Assembly: GCA_016933255.1 (NCBI GenBank)
Contig: JAFGBF010000010.1
Span: 41,004 to 105,003 of the forward strand
DNA: 64,000 nucleotides
Source: Candidatus Krumholzibacteriota bacterium
GTDB lineage: Bacteria > Krumholzibacteriota > Krumholzibacteriia > Krumholzibacteriales > Krumholzibacteriaceae
Direction: 5' to 3'
This document shows positions 54,363 to 63,913 of this stretch, in pieces. The position numbers and the translations under genes were made by a program. The notes below the pieces were generated by a model. The model was not told where the DNA came from. It did not search any database and saw only the letters and a program-made list of their open reading frames with translations. Position 1 is the first letter of the stretch, and the number at the start of each line of letters is the position of its first letter.

Positions 54363-55532
54363 TCACCCCTTTATCCCGAAGAGGAAGCGTGTGAAGCGGT
54401 TGGTCTTCACCAGTTCGCAGCATATGATACAGGCAAAGAACGATACCGCGCAGATTATGAGAAATTCGGCAACGGTCCCTGACCTGATTCGTGTGATGTA
54501 GTGACCGGTAACCGAGATAACGGCAAGATGGAAGATGTAGAACGGATACGAGATCCTGTTAAAATATCTCAGGAACCTGTTTGTACGCGAAAGCGTCCTT
54601 CGCGCCATGCTGAGGACCGCAATGACCCAGAACCAGGTGTTTAATCCGGCCACAAGCGAGTATGAGGCATAGCTTAAGTTATATGCGGGCGTTGAGAACG
54701 AAGGCGCGAAGGATTCCATAAGCAGCTTGGACGTAGAAAATATTATCCCCAGGATAAGCGATAAGACCGCGTGCCTGTCAAAAGCCCGGGACCACCCGGC
54801 ATCGCGTGCTATGAGGAATCCAAAATAGAATGCCGAGATATTATATGCAAAGTAACCCCAGTCCGAGTAGAGGTTGTTCCGGAAGAAAGGCCAGATCGGC
54901 GACAGGACCGAGAACGTGATGAAAAGCGGTACCGCCATCACGTATACTGCCCCTTTCCGGACTGTCATAAAGCCCGTCCAGGAGTCTATGAAGGGCATCT
55001 TTCCCTTGCGGATCCGAAGGAATAAAGGCAGAAGGATCAATGAATAGATAAAGAGGTATCCCACGAACCACATATGAGCCCAGTTCGGTCCTTTGGTGAT
55101 CGGCGAGAAAAAGCTCGTCAGGAGACACCACGGCCAGAACTGCGTTAGATAGTTCAGGCTGCCGAGGTCTACCGTGGTCGGCCAGAAATAACCCAGTACG
55201 GGGAAGAGGAAGATCATGAATGTCAAAAGAGGGATAAGAAGCCGTTTGACACGCTCAATGATGTACTGCCCCGCCGACCGGTGACGCAGCGCCATGAATG
55301 TGCTGGTGCCGGCTACGAGAAAAAGCAGAAACATGTGAAGGGGGCTGACGAAGTTGACGTATGTGTGGAGGATATTCCATGCGGCGGTACCCTTCCTGAC
55401 GAAAGAGAAACCTTCCACGCTCGTTATCATCCAGGCCACATGGAACGGGATCAGGTTGAGGGTTACGATCACCCTGAGCCAATCGAGATCGTACCTTCGC
55501 TCGGGCATTATTTTCGGCTGCGGGTTATCCAT
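54363..55532 (-). CDS. Acyltransferase 3 family membrane protein (OpgC-like)
   Basis: This is a 389-residue membrane protein with about ten helices. The N-terminal motif RRYDLDWLRVIVTLNLIPFH carries the conserved Asp/Arg and His of acyltransferase-3 proteins. The block FVSPLHMFLLFLVAGTSTFM and the basic loop RVKRLLIPLL follow. The closest recognisable relatives are OpgC/MdoC-like proteins that add succinyl or acetyl groups to periplasmic glucans; the substrate here is unknown. It is 154 bp upstream of the second symporter, with the same orientation. Confidence 0.88.
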   Translation of the reverse strand: MDNPQPKIMPERRYDLDWLRVIVTLNLIPFHVAWMITSVEGFSFVRKGTAAWNILHTYVNFVSPLHMFLLFLVAGTSTFMALRHRSAGQYIIERVKRLLIPLLTFMIFLFPVLGYFWPTTVDLGSLNYLTQFWPWCLLTSFFSPITKGPNWAHMWFVGYLFIYSLILLPLFLRIRKGKMPFIDSWTGFMTVRKGAVYVMAVPLFITFSVLSPIWPFFRNNLYSDWGYFAYNISAFYFGFLIARDAGWSRAFDRHAVLSLILGIIFSTSKLLMESFAPSFSTPAYNLSYASYSLVAGLNTWFWVIAVLSMARRTLSRTNRFLRYFNRISYPFYIFHLAVISVTGHYITRIRSGTVAEFLIICAVSFFACIICCELVKTNRFTRFLFGIKG

Positions 55533-55685
55533 GGAAATCCTTCCCTTCGAGTGCCTGAAATCCAGGACTCCGGTAATTCTATAGTAGACTTTGCGGATTT
55601 GTCATTCGAATTGTAACGGCTGGTTTCAAGGATGATCGGGTCTGTCGAACATAAATGTTGATCAAGGCAGTCCAAAAAGCGGGGA

Positions 55686-56972
55686 TCAGGGCGTTTTTTG
55701 ATTCCGCTGAAGGACGACCAGGGTGAAATCATCTGTGAAATACTCCGTTCCGGCAAAATCATGTGTCGCCCGGATGATATTGCTGATGATATCCGAAACC
55801 GTCGATCTGAGCGAACTCTGCACCACCGCTTCGAGTCTATCGGCGCCGAACTCGTTGCCATCATTGTCAATGACCTCGATAACTCCATCTGTATACAAGA
55901 GCAGCAAGTCTCCCTCTGCAAGCGAAACTTTAACGGAGTGGCGGGATATGTCTTCAAGAGCCGAGCTCAATAGTGGATTTCTATCCTTCAGCCTCTCAAC
56001 GTTACCGTTGGAGCGAAAGAGAATCGGCGGGTGGTGCCCGCAATTGACATATTCAAAACTGCCGGCAGCGGGGTTCAGAACACCGTACACCGATGTCACG
56101 AAATTAGATTCTCCCATAAAATCCGGCAGCAAATGTTTAAGCGTTTTGATAACATCCTTTGGTCCTGAACCGCTGCGGGCATTGGCGCGCAGCAGTGCAC
56201 GAAATGCCGTCATGATAAGAGCCGCCGGAATGCCCTTCCCGGAAACATCCGCGACCACGATAGCTAAATCACCGTCCGGAAGCTTGAAATAATCATAGTA
56301 GTCTCCGCCAATCTCGTATGTCGGTATACACGTCCCGACGATGTTGTATCCGGAAATGTCGGGGTGTGAATCCGGGAGGAGACGGGACTGTACATGCTGC
56401 GCCGTTTTAAGCTGCTCCTCTATCAGCTTTTTATCCAGCAGTTGCCGGTGTAACATGGCTTTTTCGATGGAGATTGAAGCCGCGTCCGCGAAAAAGCGAA
56501 GAACCTCTAAATCGTTTTCGATGTACTTTGCAACTGTGTTACTCTCCAGATTCAACGCCCCTATCACTCGTTTCTTTCGCACGATAGGTACGGCGATTTC
56601 CGAGAGTGTACCCTTGCGGCCTTCGACATAGCGGGGGTCTTCCCGGACATCTGAAGCGATAACGCTTTCGCCGGTTCTTATAACATGCCCGATGATACCT
56701 TTGCCACTGACGAGCATTGGATCGACTGTCGGTTGGGGCATGTCGAATCCACGCATCGCAAGTCCTGCGATAAGCGAGTGGGGGTGCCGGTCGCGTGAAT
56801 AAACGATGTCCTCGTTTAGAACAAAGATACCCACCGCATCGTAATCCAAAACTGATTGAACCATGTTCAATAGATGATTCAATATCTCGTCAAGGCCCAG
56901 CGTGTCCCGAATCGAGTGCGAGATCCGGGTCATAAGCCTATATTTATTTTCAGCCGTGAGCTTCATGCCCAT
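55686..56972 (-). CDS. GAF-domain PP2C-type serine/threonine phosphatase (RsbU/SpoIIE family)
   Basis: From the ATG at 56972 the protein has 428 residues; an upstream TTG at 56996 is also open. Residues about 20-180 form a GAF sensor (ILNHLLNMVQSVLDYDAVGI and VSGKGIIGHVIRTGESVIAS). A helical linker with AQHVQSRLLPD leads to the PP2C domain (about 215-425). Its metal-binding acidic residues are in place: GGDYYDYF, VADVSGKG, LYTDGV and DDFTLVVL. Such proteins usually dephosphorylate an anti-sigma-factor antagonist in partner-switching pathways; no antagonist or kinase gene is adjacent. It lies next to the IS3/16S junction. Confidence 0.92.
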   Translation of the reverse strand: MGMKLTAENKYRLMTRISHSIRDTLGLDEILNHLLNMVQSVLDYDAVGIFVLNEDIVYSRDRHPHSLIAGLAMRGFDMPQPTVDPMLVSGKGIIGHVIRTGESVIASDVREDPRYVEGRKGTLSEIAVPIVRKKRVIGALNLESNTVAKYIENDLEVLRFFADAASISIEKAMLHRQLLDKKLIEEQLKTAQHVQSRLLPDSHPDISGYNIVGTCIPTYEIGGDYYDYFKLPDGDLAIVVADVSGKGIPAALIMTAFRALLRANARSGSGPKDVIKTLKHLLPDFMGESNFVTSVYGVLNPAAGSFEYVNCGHHPPILFRSNGNVERLKDRNPLLSSALEDISRHSVKVSLAEGDLLLLYTDGVIEVIDNDGNEFGADRLEAVVQSSLRSTVSDIISNIIRATHDFAGTEYFTDDFTLVVLQRNQKTP

Positions 56973-57005
56973 GACGCGCCTCTGGAATTTATACAACTTT
57001 AAGAC

Positions 57006-57179
57006 TCAAAGAGTTTGATCCTGGCCCGCCCCGTTTTCCCAGACCGCTTGAAGGGCTAAAATTTCCGTTTTTGAGGTCCCATTTTCTTCATGTTTAAGAG
57101 CATACTCCCTGGGTGTAAGATTGTCCAGCGAACTGTGCGGTCGGAAGCTGTTGTACTCCTCTCGAGACCATACGTTCGA
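57006..57179 (-). mobile_element. IS3-family transposase remnant (C-terminal fragment of OrfB)
   Basis: Minus-strand translation from 57179 to the TGA at 57008-57006 gives SNVWSREEYNSFRPHSSLDN continuing LTPREYALKHEENG and ending GQDQTL. EYNSFRPHSSLxxLTPxEYA is the hallmark C-terminus of IS3-family DDE transposases. Upstream of 57180 the frame stays open to about 57279 but no longer resembles transposase except perhaps LARREDR. No catalytic DDE residues, inverted repeats or target duplications are visible. This is a dead fragment. Confidence 0.85.
57010..57025 (+). other. 16-base identity to the universal 5' end of 16S rRNA
   Basis: AGAGTTTGATCCTGGC equals the first 16 bases of the conserved 16S 5' region (the 27F site, which continues TCAG). 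Here it continues CCGC instead, so the rest of the rRNA is absent. It lies immediately upstream of the PP2C gene and overlaps the last codons of the IS3 fragment on the other strand. It is too short to be a gene. Confidence 0.55.
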
Positions 57180-57318
57180 TCGATCTTCACGCCGCGCCAG
57201 CTGTTTGCGGGGGGACTTTGATAATCGAGCTTGCCGAATTATTTCAGCCGCCGCCGTGTGCCCGGACGAGGGATCGATTTAGCATGAGACGGCCGTTAAT
57301 GCATTATAATTAATTAAG

Positions 57319-57348
57319 TTGCCATTCCAGTACCATTTGTGATACTAT
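57319..57348 (+). promoter_or_regulatory. Candidate sigma-70 promoter for the C25 protease gene
   Basis: TTGCCA (57319-57324), an 18-bp spacer and TACTAT (57343-57348) predict a start near 57355. That favours translation from 57365 or 57395 rather than from the first ATG at 57353. Confidence 0.45.
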
Positions 57349-57394
57349 AAAAATGAGGGGACATATGTTATCAAAGATCAGCTGGAGTGGTGCA

Positions 57395-60300
57395 ATGAAA
57401 CCGTTCACTATCATTGCGTTGCTTTTTGTACTTCTGTTTGCCGGCCCGGTTTCTGCCCAGCAGCAGTTCACCGATTATTCTAAAATAACCCGTTTGCGGT
57501 GGATGGGATCCGAACAGCCTGGAACCTACCCTGAATATCTTGCATCGCATCCCGCTCAACCTTTTCAGATCGTACCCCTGCGTATGGTGCCCTTGCGTGC
57601 CCCCTCGGACGGTGCCGCCCCGCGCGTGCTCGTCATCGTGAACAGCACTCTTCAGCCGCTTATTCAGACGAAATTGGACAGGTATATCTCCGACATTGAA
57701 GCTAAGGGATATGCAGCCGATCTCTACAGTTCGACCTTTGGCACGGCTGAGGAATTAAAAGCTTTTATCGTCTCCGAGTCGACCGGTCTGGTTGGCTGCG
57801 TGCTGTTTGGGGAACTGCCATGCGCCTGGTATGAGGTCGAAGATGACTACGGCGAAGATGGTTATTCTTCCTTCCCGTGCGACCTTTATCTGACAGAACT
57901 CGACGGAGTCTGGAGCGATAATGGAACCCAGTATCCGATGTTGAGCGGCGTTTACGACTCCCACACCGACGGTGCCGGCGATACGGCACCCGAAATCTTT
58001 CTTGGGCGTATCGACGCCTCGATGATGACGGGTGACGATGAATATATTCAGATCAGCAACTACCTGGACAAGCTGCATTCCTGGTACTCTTCCGAGATGA
58101 CCCTGACCAATTATGCCCTTTCTTACACCGAGGACGACTGGGTGAACTACTCTGAGGACGATTGGTTGAGCTATATCGATATTTGGGGCGGTATCGGATA
58201 TGCCTATCCGGATTTCGAACCTATTTTGGCTCCGAATACAAATCGGGATGATTACGCCGACAACCGCCTTGCTTCACAGGCCTATCAATTCATACAGTTA
58301 GCCTGTCATTCAAGTCCGAAGGCCCATTATTTCACGAGAGGCGGGTGGCTTAATAATAACGAAATCAGGGCGATTCCGCCCAGGGCCCTTTTTTACAACA
58401 TTTTCGGCTGCAGCGCGTCGCGCTTCACCGAAAAGGATTTTCTCGGCGGATCATATATCTTTAATCCAAGCACAACGGCCCTCGCCACGGTCGGCAGTAC
58501 CAAGACCGGTTCGATGCTCGAGTTCTGGGCCTTCTACCAGCCTCTCGGAGATGGGAAGACTATAGGGCAGGCCTTAAGCGACTGGTTCAACACTATTGCA
58601 CCTTATGATCACGCCGAGATCTATTGGCACTATGGGATGGTTATTACCGGCGATCCACTGCTCGTGCCTGTTTCCGAATCAAGGTGTGAATTTCGCAGGT
58701 ATGTCTCGACGACCGGCGGCAACATATATCCGTATTCCTCTCCTGCCCTTGCGGCCCTTTCGATACAGGATGCCATCGACGCAGCTGTCGACGGAGACTC
58801 TATAATGGTCGAGACCGGCACCTACAACGAGAAGGTGACAGTACAGAAACCGGTCTATATCCTCGGCGGATGGGACGTCGGCTTTTCGGCTCGAAATACC
58901 GGTGCTTATCCCACTACGATCAACTCTTTCGGGAGTACGGTATCGTTCATAAACGGAGCCGGTACAGGGAGCGGTATCGAGGGATGCATCATAGCCGGCA
59001 GCTTCGGCTCGAACCTTTCAATGCCGGAGAGCGGAACATACGGCGGAGGGATACTCAGCTACGAAGCTTCGCCGGTGATCAAGGATAATACGATAAACGG
59101 TTGCGGATACATCACATCTTCAGGTTACAGCGCCGGGGGAGGCATCGCCTGCTATCTTGGAACTGTAGAGATAATCGATAACAGGATAAACAACTGTGTC
59201 GCGCAGAGTGGAGGAGGCGTATACCTCTACCAGGTAACGGCCGAACTATCGGGCAATACGATAACAGGGTCGCATCCGCACGCCGATTATACGGGCATCC
59301 GTAATGGCGGGGGGATATGCGCGCGCTGCTCGGATCTGACGATGTCCGGCAACGTCATCACGGGAAACACCGGCTATGTCAACGGCGGCGGGATCTACTC
59401 CCGGATCGGATCCGTTTCTCTTTATGGGGACACTATCTCCTCCAATTCCTGCTCGGGAAGCGGCGGCGGCCTGCTGACCGAAAGATCAGCTTTCGACGCC
59501 AGCCTGGCGTTGATCACAGGAAATTCTGCCGGGACAGGAGGGGCAATCTATCACAAGTCCGCTCCCTTTGACATGGCCAATACGCTGGTAGCACAGAACA
59601 CTGTATCGATGATCGGAGGAGGCGTCATGGCCGACAGCCTTTGGGGTACAATCGATAACAATACCTTTGACGGCAACAGCAGCCCCTACTTCGCCGGAAG
59701 CATGACGATAGGCAATTCGGAAGGGTGCGTAATAAGGAACAACCATTTCACGAACAATGCTCCGACCGGTTTCCAGGCGTCGGCACCGGAAAACATTACC
59801 TATATTTACAACAATGCGTACAATAACCCTGACGGCGATGTCCTGGGCATGACTCCGGACGGGACGAACATGAGCGCAGACCCCCTCTATGTGGACCTGC
59901 CCGGCGGTGATTATCACCTTGCCCTTCATTCCCCCGGAATAGATAGAGGCGATCCCGGGGCGGGAAATGACCCCGACGGTTCCAGGGCTGATATAGGAAT
60001 GTACGGAGGACCAGACGCGCTTTGGCAGCAGCCAGACTATGTCATGAACTGTGTTGCTGCAGTCTCAAACGATACGATCACCGTTACATGGGACGAGATG
60101 CTCTCCTCTTCGGTCGACTATTTCGCTGTCTTCGGAGATACCGCTTCTGGATTTGATACGGATGCCGTACACCTGTTGGGCACCGTATCCCAGGAAGAAA
60201 TCAGTTTTGATCACAACCCGGTCAATGAATGCTGGTACTACAGGGTATGCGCTGTGAACCTCCTTGCATATTCGGGCGGGTATTCGAATGAAGCCGCAGC

Positions 60301-60619
60301 CTGCGCTGCCAGCAGCACGACTGATGCTGAAGATATTCCCCTTGTGACCACCCTTCGCCGGAACTACCCCAACCCGTTCAACGGGCACACTACGATCTCT
60401 TACTCGCTCGATAAACCGGAACACGTCATGATCCGTATCTACGATACCGCAGGAAGGCTGGTGCGGATTCTTGAGGACAGTGACCGTGCCGCAGGGACGT
60501 ATGCTCTCCTCTGGAACGGAAGAAATGAAGAGTCAAAGCCTGTGGCCTCAGGGGTCTATTTTATGAAGATGGATGCGGGCAGCTACAGCAGTTCGCGCAA
60601 GATCGTATATTTGCGTTGA
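57395..60619 (+). CDS. Secreted C25 (gingipain-like) peptidase with beta-helix, FnIII-like and C-terminal sorting domain
   Basis: The start at 57395 gives 1074 residues and a clean signal peptide (MKPFTIIALLFVLLFAGPVS, then AQQQ) with GGAG 7 bp upstream. Alternatives are 57365 (GAGGGG nearby) and 57353. The C25 caspase-like domain covers about 60-440: VLVIVNSTLQPL at its start, catalytic His305 in LACHSSP and Cys339 in NIFGCSASRF. A right-handed beta-helix follows at about 445-850, with repeated GNTI/DNxI coils and many GGG turns. An FnIII-like module is at about 875-960. The end is an FlgD-Ig/Por-type sorting module (NYPNPFNGHTTISYSL, then VYFMKMDAG). This suggests surface display or secretion through a type IX-like route. 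Confidence 0.9.
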   Translation: MKPFTIIALLFVLLFAGPVSAQQQFTDYSKITRLRWMGSEQPGTYPEYLASHPAQPFQIVPLRMVPLRAPSDGAAPRVLVIVNSTLQPLIQTKLDRYISDIEAKGYAADLYSSTFGTAEELKAFIVSESTGLVGCVLFGELPCAWYEVEDDYGEDGYSSFPCDLYLTELDGVWSDNGTQYPMLSGVYDSHTDGAGDTAPEIFLGRIDASMMTGDDEYIQISNYLDKLHSWYSSEMTLTNYALSYTEDDWVNYSEDDWLSYIDIWGGIGYAYPDFEPILAPNTNRDDYADNRLASQAYQFIQLACHSSPKAHYFTRGGWLNNNEIRAIPPRALFYNIFGCSASRFTEKDFLGGSYIFNPSTTALATVGSTKTGSMLEFWAFYQPLGDGKTIGQALSDWFNTIAPYDHAEIYWHYGMVITGDPLLVPVSESRCEFRRYVSTTGGNIYPYSSPALAALSIQDAIDAAVDGDSIMVETGTYNEKVTVQKPVYILGGWDVGFSARNTGAYPTTINSFGSTVSFINGAGTGSGIEGCIIAGSFGSNLSMPESGTYGGGILSYEASPVIKDNTINGCGYITSSGYSAGGGIACYLGTVEIIDNRINNCVAQSGGGVYLYQVTAELSGNTITGSHPHADYTGIRNGGGICARCSDLTMSGNVITGNTGYVNGGGIYSRIGSVSLYGDTISSNSCSGSGGGLLTERSAFDASLALITGNSAGTGGAIYHKSAPFDMANTLVAQNTVSMIGGGVMADSLWGTIDNNTFDGNSSPYFAGSMTIGNSEGCVIRNNHFTNNAPTGFQASAPENITYIYNNAYNNPDGDVLGMTPDGTNMSADPLYVDLPGGDYHLALHSPGIDRGDPGAGNDPDGSRADIGMYGGPDALWQQPDYVMNCVAAVSNDTITVTWDEMLSSSVDYFAVFGDTASGFDTDAVHLLGTVSQEEISFDHNPVNECWYYRVCAVNLLAYSGGYSNEAAACAASSTTDAEDIPLVTTLRRNYPNPFNGHTTISYSLDKPEHVMIRIYDTAGRLVRILEDSDRAAGTYALLWNGRNEESKPVASGVYFMKMDAGSYSSSRKIVYLR

Positions 60620-60726
60620 TGCTGTACTTATCGAAGACATATCTGAAACAGTATAAAAGAAACTTATTTCCATCTCCCCCCGTATAATTTACATAAATAA
60701 TTATGGATTCATCTATGGAGGCTCCT

Positions 60727-63006
60727 GTGAAGAGATTCAACCATCCTGCCGAGACTGTTTTTCTGGTAATTATCCTGGCCGGTGTCTTTTTTCCGTCTGG
60801 AGAAGCCCGGGCACTCAATGTTGGAACGGGAAGTATGGAAGAACCGTTCAAAGTCCCGCACATGACAAAAAAAATAAAAATCGATGCTTTGATGAACGAG
60901 GCAGCGTGGAACGGCGCCCTCAAGCTGGTGGTGAATACCGAGGTCGAGCCGGGGGAGAATATCCCCGCGCCTGTAAAGATGGAGGTATATCTCCTCTACG
61001 ATGAGTCGAATCTCTATGTCCTTTTCAGATCTTTCGATCCCGATCCTTCGCAGATCCGGGCACGGTACTGCGACCGCGACGCGCTCTGGAACGACGACTG
61101 GGTAGCGATCTTCATCGACACATTCAATGACGGAAGGCGCGACTACGGATACATCTGCAATCCGTTCGGAGTGCAGTCGGATATTGTCGAGAGCGAGATG
61201 GGAGGAAACAGCGCCTGGGATGCTATCTGGGATTCGGCCGGCCGGGTCACATCCGACGGTTATATCGTCGAGATGGCGATCCCGTTCAACAGTCTCTCCT
61301 TCCAGCGTTCAGAAAGCAACCAGGTATGGGGGCTTGATCTTGTGCGCTCGTATCCGCGAGACGTGCGGCATCATATCGGCCTCTGGCCGCGGGACCGAAA
61401 CAATAACTGCTATATGTGCCAGGCTCAGAAAATATCAGGGTTTGCCAGGATCGAGCCGGGAAAGAATATCGAGATAGCTCCGACGATCTCTGGAATATTT
61501 ACGCAGGAGCGCGAGGGTTATACATCGGGTGATTTCGTCGAGAAAGAAAAATCATTCGACCCGGGGGTCACGATGCGCTGGGGGTTCACTCCCAACATGA
61601 CGCTGAGCGCTACCGGCAATCCCGACTTCTCGCAGGTTGAATCCGACGCGATGCAGCTTGACATTAATACCCAGTTCGCTCTCTACTATCCTGAAAAACG
61701 CCCCTTCTTCCTCGAGGGCGCCGACTTTTTCAATACTCATATGCGCACCGTCCATACGAGAAGCTTCAGCGATCCCGACTGGGGTATCAAGCTTTCCGGC
61801 AAAGAGGGCCGCAACGCGATCGGGTTCTTCAGCGTCCAGGACAGGATCACAAACCTTACATTCCCCGCGCAGGAGTACTCCGACGCTGCTTCTCTCGACC
61901 AGAGGTCTGTCGGAACTGTACTGAGGTACAGGCGCGACGTTAAATCCTCCTCGAACATCGGTTTTCTGATATCGGACCGCGAGGGCAAGGACTATTACAA
62001 CCGCGTCGGAGTGATCGACGGAAAACTGAAATTCAACAAAAAGGATCAGATGGCGATAATGTTCATCGGTTCGGTCACAAGCTATCCCGAGCAGGTCGCG
62101 GCTGACTATGGCCAGCCAGAAGGCAGCCTTGAGGGGGGAGCGACGGAGATATATTACCTCCATGGAACTAAAAGCCTCGACTGGTACGCGATCTACAGGG
62201 CATTCAGCCCGCAATTCCGTACCGACATCGGATTCTTTCCGAGAGTCGACTACAATTACACCGAGGCCGGATTCGGATACACCTGGAACAACGATCCAGA
62301 CAACTGGTGGAACATGATGAACTTCGGGGCATGCCATGAGACCGAGCATGACTTTTCCGGGGAACGGCTGCTCGTAGGATACTCCTGGTGGTACAACTAC
62401 CGCGGCAAGAAACAATCGGAACTCGACCTCGTCGGGTTCGGCCGCGTGCAGCGATACGGCGGAGAAGACTTTTATCTCAAGGGACTCATCGCAGACACCG
62501 GCTTCTACCCGTTCGGGGCGATGAGTATTTTCCTTCACGGGGTCGTTCGAGAGGCTATCGACTACTCCAACATCCAGGACGGCCTGCAGATGATGATCAA
62601 TCCCGTGATCGAATACAGGATCGGGACCCACCTCTCGCTCGGGATCGACCACACATATGAAAGGTTCAATGTCGATGACGGACGCCTTTATGACGCCAAC
62701 ATCAGCCGGGTGAACCTCGTCTACCAGTTTAACCGCAGGACCTTCTTCAGGTGGATAGGCCAGCACAGGTACTACAAACGCAGCGCCGGGCTGTATCTTG
62801 ACGATATCGACCCGACAAAGGAAAACTTCTTTAACCAGCTGCTCTTCTCGTACAAGATCAATCCACAGACGGTCCTTTTTCTCGGATATTCCGACATCTT
62901 CTATGGAGGGCGCGAATATGTCGCCAGCGACGAATACCGGGAAATAGATCCCGTGCAGACCGACCGCACATTCTTTATGAAGATAGGTTACGCCTGGGCT
63001 CAGTAA
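60727..63006 (+). CDS. DUF5916-family protein: N-terminal carbohydrate-binding-like domain plus outer-membrane barrel
   Basis: The best start is GTG at 60727 with GGAGG 5 bp before it (ATGs at 60703 and 60715 are also open), giving 759 residues. The signal peptide ends near SGEARA. Residues about 45-220 form a CBM9-like sandwich (IKIDALMNEAAWNGAL, then YVLFRSFDPDPS). The DUF5916 region has the signature NPDFSQVESDAMQLDINTQF then YYPEKRPFFLEGADFF. The rest alternates strand-like aromatic segments to the C-terminus. The family is common in Bacteroidota and relatives; its function is unknown. A TATAAT at 60683-60688 may be its -10 box, but the -35 is poor. Confidence 0.9.
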   Translation: MKRFNHPAETVFLVIILAGVFFPSGEARALNVGTGSMEEPFKVPHMTKKIKIDALMNEAAWNGALKLVVNTEVEPGENIPAPVKMEVYLLYDESNLYVLFRSFDPDPSQIRARYCDRDALWNDDWVAIFIDTFNDGRRDYGYICNPFGVQSDIVESEMGGNSAWDAIWDSAGRVTSDGYIVEMAIPFNSLSFQRSESNQVWGLDLVRSYPRDVRHHIGLWPRDRNNNCYMCQAQKISGFARIEPGKNIEIAPTISGIFTQEREGYTSGDFVEKEKSFDPGVTMRWGFTPNMTLSATGNPDFSQVESDAMQLDINTQFALYYPEKRPFFLEGADFFNTHMRTVHTRSFSDPDWGIKLSGKEGRNAIGFFSVQDRITNLTFPAQEYSDAASLDQRSVGTVLRYRRDVKSSSNIGFLISDREGKDYYNRVGVIDGKLKFNKKDQMAIMFIGSVTSYPEQVAADYGQPEGSLEGGATEIYYLHGTKSLDWYAIYRAFSPQFRTDIGFFPRVDYNYTEAGFGYTWNNDPDNWWNMMNFGACHETEHDFSGERLLVGYSWWYNYRGKKQSELDLVGFGRVQRYGGEDFYLKGLIADTGFYPFGAMSIFLHGVVREAIDYSNIQDGLQMMINPVIEYRIGTHLSLGIDHTYERFNVDDGRLYDANISRVNLVYQFNRRTFFRWIGQHRYYKRSAGLYLDDIDPTKENFFNQLLFSYKINPQTVLFLGYSDIFYGGREYVASDEYREIDPVQTDRTFFMKIGYAWAQ

Positions 63007-63234
63007 GGGAGACCGACATCTCCCCATTGATATTGTCAAAGGTCGATGTTGATTCTTACAAAATAAATGCTCTTCATATGTTGGACGGGACGTCTATCTG
63101 AGTTATACGAAATATTTGTCACCCGGCCGGCAACATACGCTTTTGCCTTGACCTGATTTATTTCTGCCTGATAGTTTCTCTGCGTATTCTGGATAAATAC
63201 ACTCTCGTACTTCTGCTTCGAGGGAGGTCTTTCG

Positions 63235-63891
63235 ATGAAAAGATTTTCTGTTTCCATGGTCATCCTGATGGCTGTCATCCTCTGTTCTTCCGCCGGCTAT
63301 TCCACCGAAAAAGGTGAATTTCATTACGGCATAAAAGCCGGCCCGAATTTTTCTACCGCCGTTGCCGATGAGGGAAGGCTTAATTTCAGGACCGCCGGAG
63401 CTTTTGGCGCGTTCATGAGCTACAATCTCAGCGGCCTCTTCCAGGTCCAACCCGAGGTGATGTTCATGATGAGGGGCTGGAAGGAAGTAGCGGGCGGCCT
63501 GACCCTCACTAACAAAATCAACTACGTGGATTTAAATCTTCTCCTCAAGCTTGTCCTTCCGACGGAAAAGAGGGTCCAGACGACCATCGGAATAGGTCCT
63601 TACATCGGGATGAAGGTATCCAACAGCTATGATTTTAATTTCGACGTACCCTCGGAGTTTGAAGATGCGATGGACATTATCTACGACCAGCTCAAGTCGA
63701 CTGATGTCGGGATGGTCATCAGCAGCGAGATGAATATTCTTCTGGAAAACGGAGGGATGATCATATTCGACCTCAGGGGGACGGTCGGCATGACGCCGAT
63801 CTTCGATGATCTGACGATCGGAGAAGAGACTTTCAGTATGACGGAGCTGAAGAACATGGGGATTCAGATACTGGTAGGGTACGCCTTCTGA
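63235..63891 (+). CDS. Predicted outer-membrane beta-barrel protein (OMP_b-brl_2 type)
   Basis: The 218 residues start after GGGAGG. A signal peptide (to about residue 22) is followed by FHYGIKAGPNFSTAVADEG, a typical opening of small porin-family barrels found in Bacteroidota and neighbours. Strands run through VQPEVMFMMRGWKE, YVDLNLLLKLVLP and TIGIGPYIGMKVS. The end is ILVGYAF with terminal Phe. Function is unknown. It follows the DUF5916 gene by 228 bp, so it probably has its own promoter. Confidence 0.85.
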   Translation: MKRFSVSMVILMAVILCSSAGYSTEKGEFHYGIKAGPNFSTAVADEGRLNFRTAGAFGAFMSYNLSGLFQVQPEVMFMMRGWKEVAGGLTLTNKINYVDLNLLLKLVLPTEKRVQTTIGIGPYIGMKVSNSYDFNFDVPSEFEDAMDIIYDQLKSTDVGMVISSEMNILLENGGMIIFDLRGTVGMTPIFDDLTIGEETFSMTELKNMGIQILVGYAF

Positions 63892-63913
63892 TCCAGGCGA
63901 TGAGTATATCTTT

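Noticed and set aside
57180..57279. Continuation of the IS3 reading frame upstream of the conserved block
   Set aside because: The frame is open, but the translation no longer resembles IS3 transposase, so I limited the element to the recognisable part.
61552..63039. A 495-codon open frame on the minus strand
   Set aside because: It lies wholly antisense to the DUF5916 gene, which has signal peptide, family signature and ribosome-binding site. The antisense translation has no recognisable domain and arises from the codon bias of the true gene.
63007..63040. Hairpin GGGAGA/TCTCCC after the DUF5916 gene as a terminator
   Set aside because: A six-pair stem is present but there is no U-tract; too weak to call.
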